Assembly (NCBI RefSeq): GCF_004208525.1
Contig: NZ_SGIT01000002.1
Location: 496,001-560,000 of the forward strand
Length of the DNA: 64,000 nt
Direction of reading: 5' to 3'
From: Sphingobacterium corticibacterium
Lineage (GTDB): Bacteria > Bacteroidota > Bacteroidia > Sphingobacteriales > Sphingobacteriaceae
The first letter of the stretch is position 1. Each line of letters starts with the position of its first letter. Below the pieces are notes generated by a model. It made no database searches, was not told the origin of the DNA, and saw only the letters and a list, made by a program, of their open reading frames with translations. Position numbers and translations under genes: made by a program. Of the stretch, positions 62,988 to 64,000 are shown piece by piece.

Positions 62988-64000
62988 ATGACACAACATA
63001 TCCCGTATAAAACATGGTGGCTTATCATATCGCTGTATTGTTTTACATTTTTCTTCACTCAGGCTCAAGTATCCCGTACCGAATGGTTCGAGGAAGCGCG
63101 CTATGGAATGTTTATTCACTGGGGGCTATACAGTGCTGCCGAAGGACTATGGAAGGGTGAGCCACTCCGTTATGCCAACAATTACGCGGAGTGGATCCGA
63201 TACCGGAATCGTATTTCCAAAGAAGAATATGGCGCTCTAGCAAAGCGTTTTGTATGGGATAGAATCGATCCAGAAGAATGGGTTTTACTCGCCAAGAAAT
63301 CGGGCATGAAATATATTATCATCACTTCAAAACACCACGACGGCGTAGCGCTATGGGATACCAACATAGGCGATTATTCCTTACCGAAACTGTCTGGAAC
63401 GAACCGTGATGTCATCAAAGAGATTGCCGACGCCTGTCGCAAACATGATATGAAGCTCGGATTTTATTACTCTCATTGGCTCGATTGGGAACACCCCTAT
63501 GCATGGGATCATAATCAGGAATTAACCGGACATGTAACAGACGAACAGTTTGACGAGTACTGGCAAGAAAAAGCTATCCCGCAGATGCGGGAACTTTTGA
63601 CCAATTATGGCGATATCGCTATCATGTGGTTCGATATGTGGATTCCCTACGAGAAGACAATATTTAAACGAGAGCAGCTGGAACAAGCCGTTGCTCTTAT
63701 CCGTGAACTACAACCCAACTGCCTGATCAATTCCCGTCTTGGCCTACCGACCGATGCTAAATACGTTGACTTTGAGACATTAGGAGACAATCAATTTGGC
63801 ACGAGCTATGTTGATCACCCCTGGGAGACACCCGGCACCATTGCCCATTCCTGGGGTTACAACGGGCAAGAAAAAGAGTGGAAATCAACCGGTCAACTTT
63901 TTGAGTCATTGATCAGCAATGTAGCCCTCAACGGAGGTTTCACGTTAAACATTGGTCCCAGAGCCGATGGTGCAATACCTTATGAGAGTATCAGCCGCCT
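62988..64000 (+). CDS. GH29 alpha-L-fucosidase, 5' part (3' end outside window)
   Basis: The frame from the ATG at 62988 is open to the window end (337 residues). A signal peptide (…FTFFFTQAQ) precedes the GH29 barrel: EARYGMFIHWGLYS, SKHHDGVALWD, FYYSHWLDWEHPYAWD, and the nucleophile Asp216 in IAIMWFDMW. These are diagnostic for GH29 alpha-L-fucosidases, which release fucose from glycans. ISNVALNGGFTLNIGPRADG is also typical. The acid/base residue cannot be assigned from the visible part. It ends PUL 3 as seen; a hairpin in the leader (62926-62986) touches the start codon. Confidence 0.95.
   Translation, partial: MTQHIPYKTWWLIISLYCFTFFFTQAQVSRTEWFEEARYGMFIHWGLYSAAEGLWKGEPLRYANNYAEWIRYRNRISKEEYGALAKRFVWDRIDPEEWVLLAKKSGMKYIIITSKHHDGVALWDTNIGDYSLPKLSGTNRDVIKEIADACRKHDMKLGFYYSHWLDWEHPYAWDHNQELTGHVTDEQFDEYWQEKAIPQMRELLTNYGDIAIMWFDMWIPYEKTIFKREQLEQAVALIRELQPNCLINSRLGLPTDAKYVDFETLGDNQFGTSYVDHPWETPGTIAHSWGYNGQEKEWKSTGQLFESLISNVALNGGFTLNIGPRADGAIPYESISR

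Noticed and set aside
62907-63367. Minus-strand short frames over the start of the GH29 gene
   Set aside because: The plus strand carries a clear GH29 enzyme with catalytic motifs through the same bases.
1-64000. CRISPR arrays, tRNA or rRNA genes, insertion sequences, integrases and phage genes
   Set aside because: I looked for repeat-spacer patterns, tRNA-like cloverleafs and transposase or integrase motifs and saw none; tRNAscan-SE, Infernal and ISfinder searches would confirm.

Overview
The window comes from a Bacteroidetes chromosome, most likely family Sphingobacteriaceae (Sphingobacterium/Pedobacter-like); the genus cannot be fixed from sequence alone. The evidence is three SusC/SusD pairs, a complete Alternative Complex III plus aa3-type oxidase operon, an AT-rich base composition, and repeated matches to the Bacteroidetes promoter -7 element TAnnTTTG. 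No rRNA, tRNA, CRISPR array, integrase or insertion sequence was seen. The window is a mosaic of housekeeping operons and polysaccharide utilisation loci (PULs).

Layout. 1-459: 3' part of mtgA. 481-9672 (minus): PUL 1, made of a DUF6377/LuxR-like regulator, SusC, SusD, a GH30 lipoprotein and a surface glycan-binding lipoprotein. Gene content and order match what is known for bacterial loci that use fungal beta-1,6-glucan. 9659-10066: an S4/Hsp15-like gene overlapping the regulator. 10067-10458: a gene-free stretch full of inverted repeats. 10459-14021 (plus): dapD, tsaC-like, folP, brnQ. 13978-25670 (minus): PUL 2, seven tightly packed genes: an unrecognised 705-aa secreted protein, a DUF5689 lipoprotein, SusC, SusD, an endonuclease/exonuclease/phosphatase-fold lipoprotein, an N-acylglucosamine 2-epimerase-like protein and a FucP-type sugar transporter. 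A ROK regulator is divergent at 25946-27181, and the shared intergenic region holds two AT-rich perfect palindromes and a full TTTG-N20-TAnnTTTG promoter.

27188-32490: metG, an LD-carboxypeptidase, pckA and a small conserved protein. 32525-49188 (minus): a 15-gene respiratory operon in the order ActA-B-C-D-E-F, CoxB, CoxA, CtaA, CtaB, two Cox3 proteins, subunit IV, an SCO-like protein and DUF420. It moves electrons from quinol through Alternative Complex III to an aa3 oxidase and includes heme A synthesis and assembly factors. 49473-56374: lipoprotein MsrB, a LacI regulator, DUF493, a TonB-C-like secreted protein, pnp, rpsO and a heparan-alpha-glucosaminide N-acetyltransferase-like membrane protein. 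56591-64000 (plus): PUL 3, with a ROK regulator as first gene, then SusC, a SusD of the second (PF12771-like) type, and a GH29 alpha-L-fucosidase cut by the window end.

The points most worth a second look are PUL 2 with its unassigned putative glycosidase, the ROK operator candidates, the hairpin-rich region before dapD, tandem GTCTAGAC palindromes in the presumed leader of the respiratory operon, and an SCO-like protein lacking the usual copper ligands.
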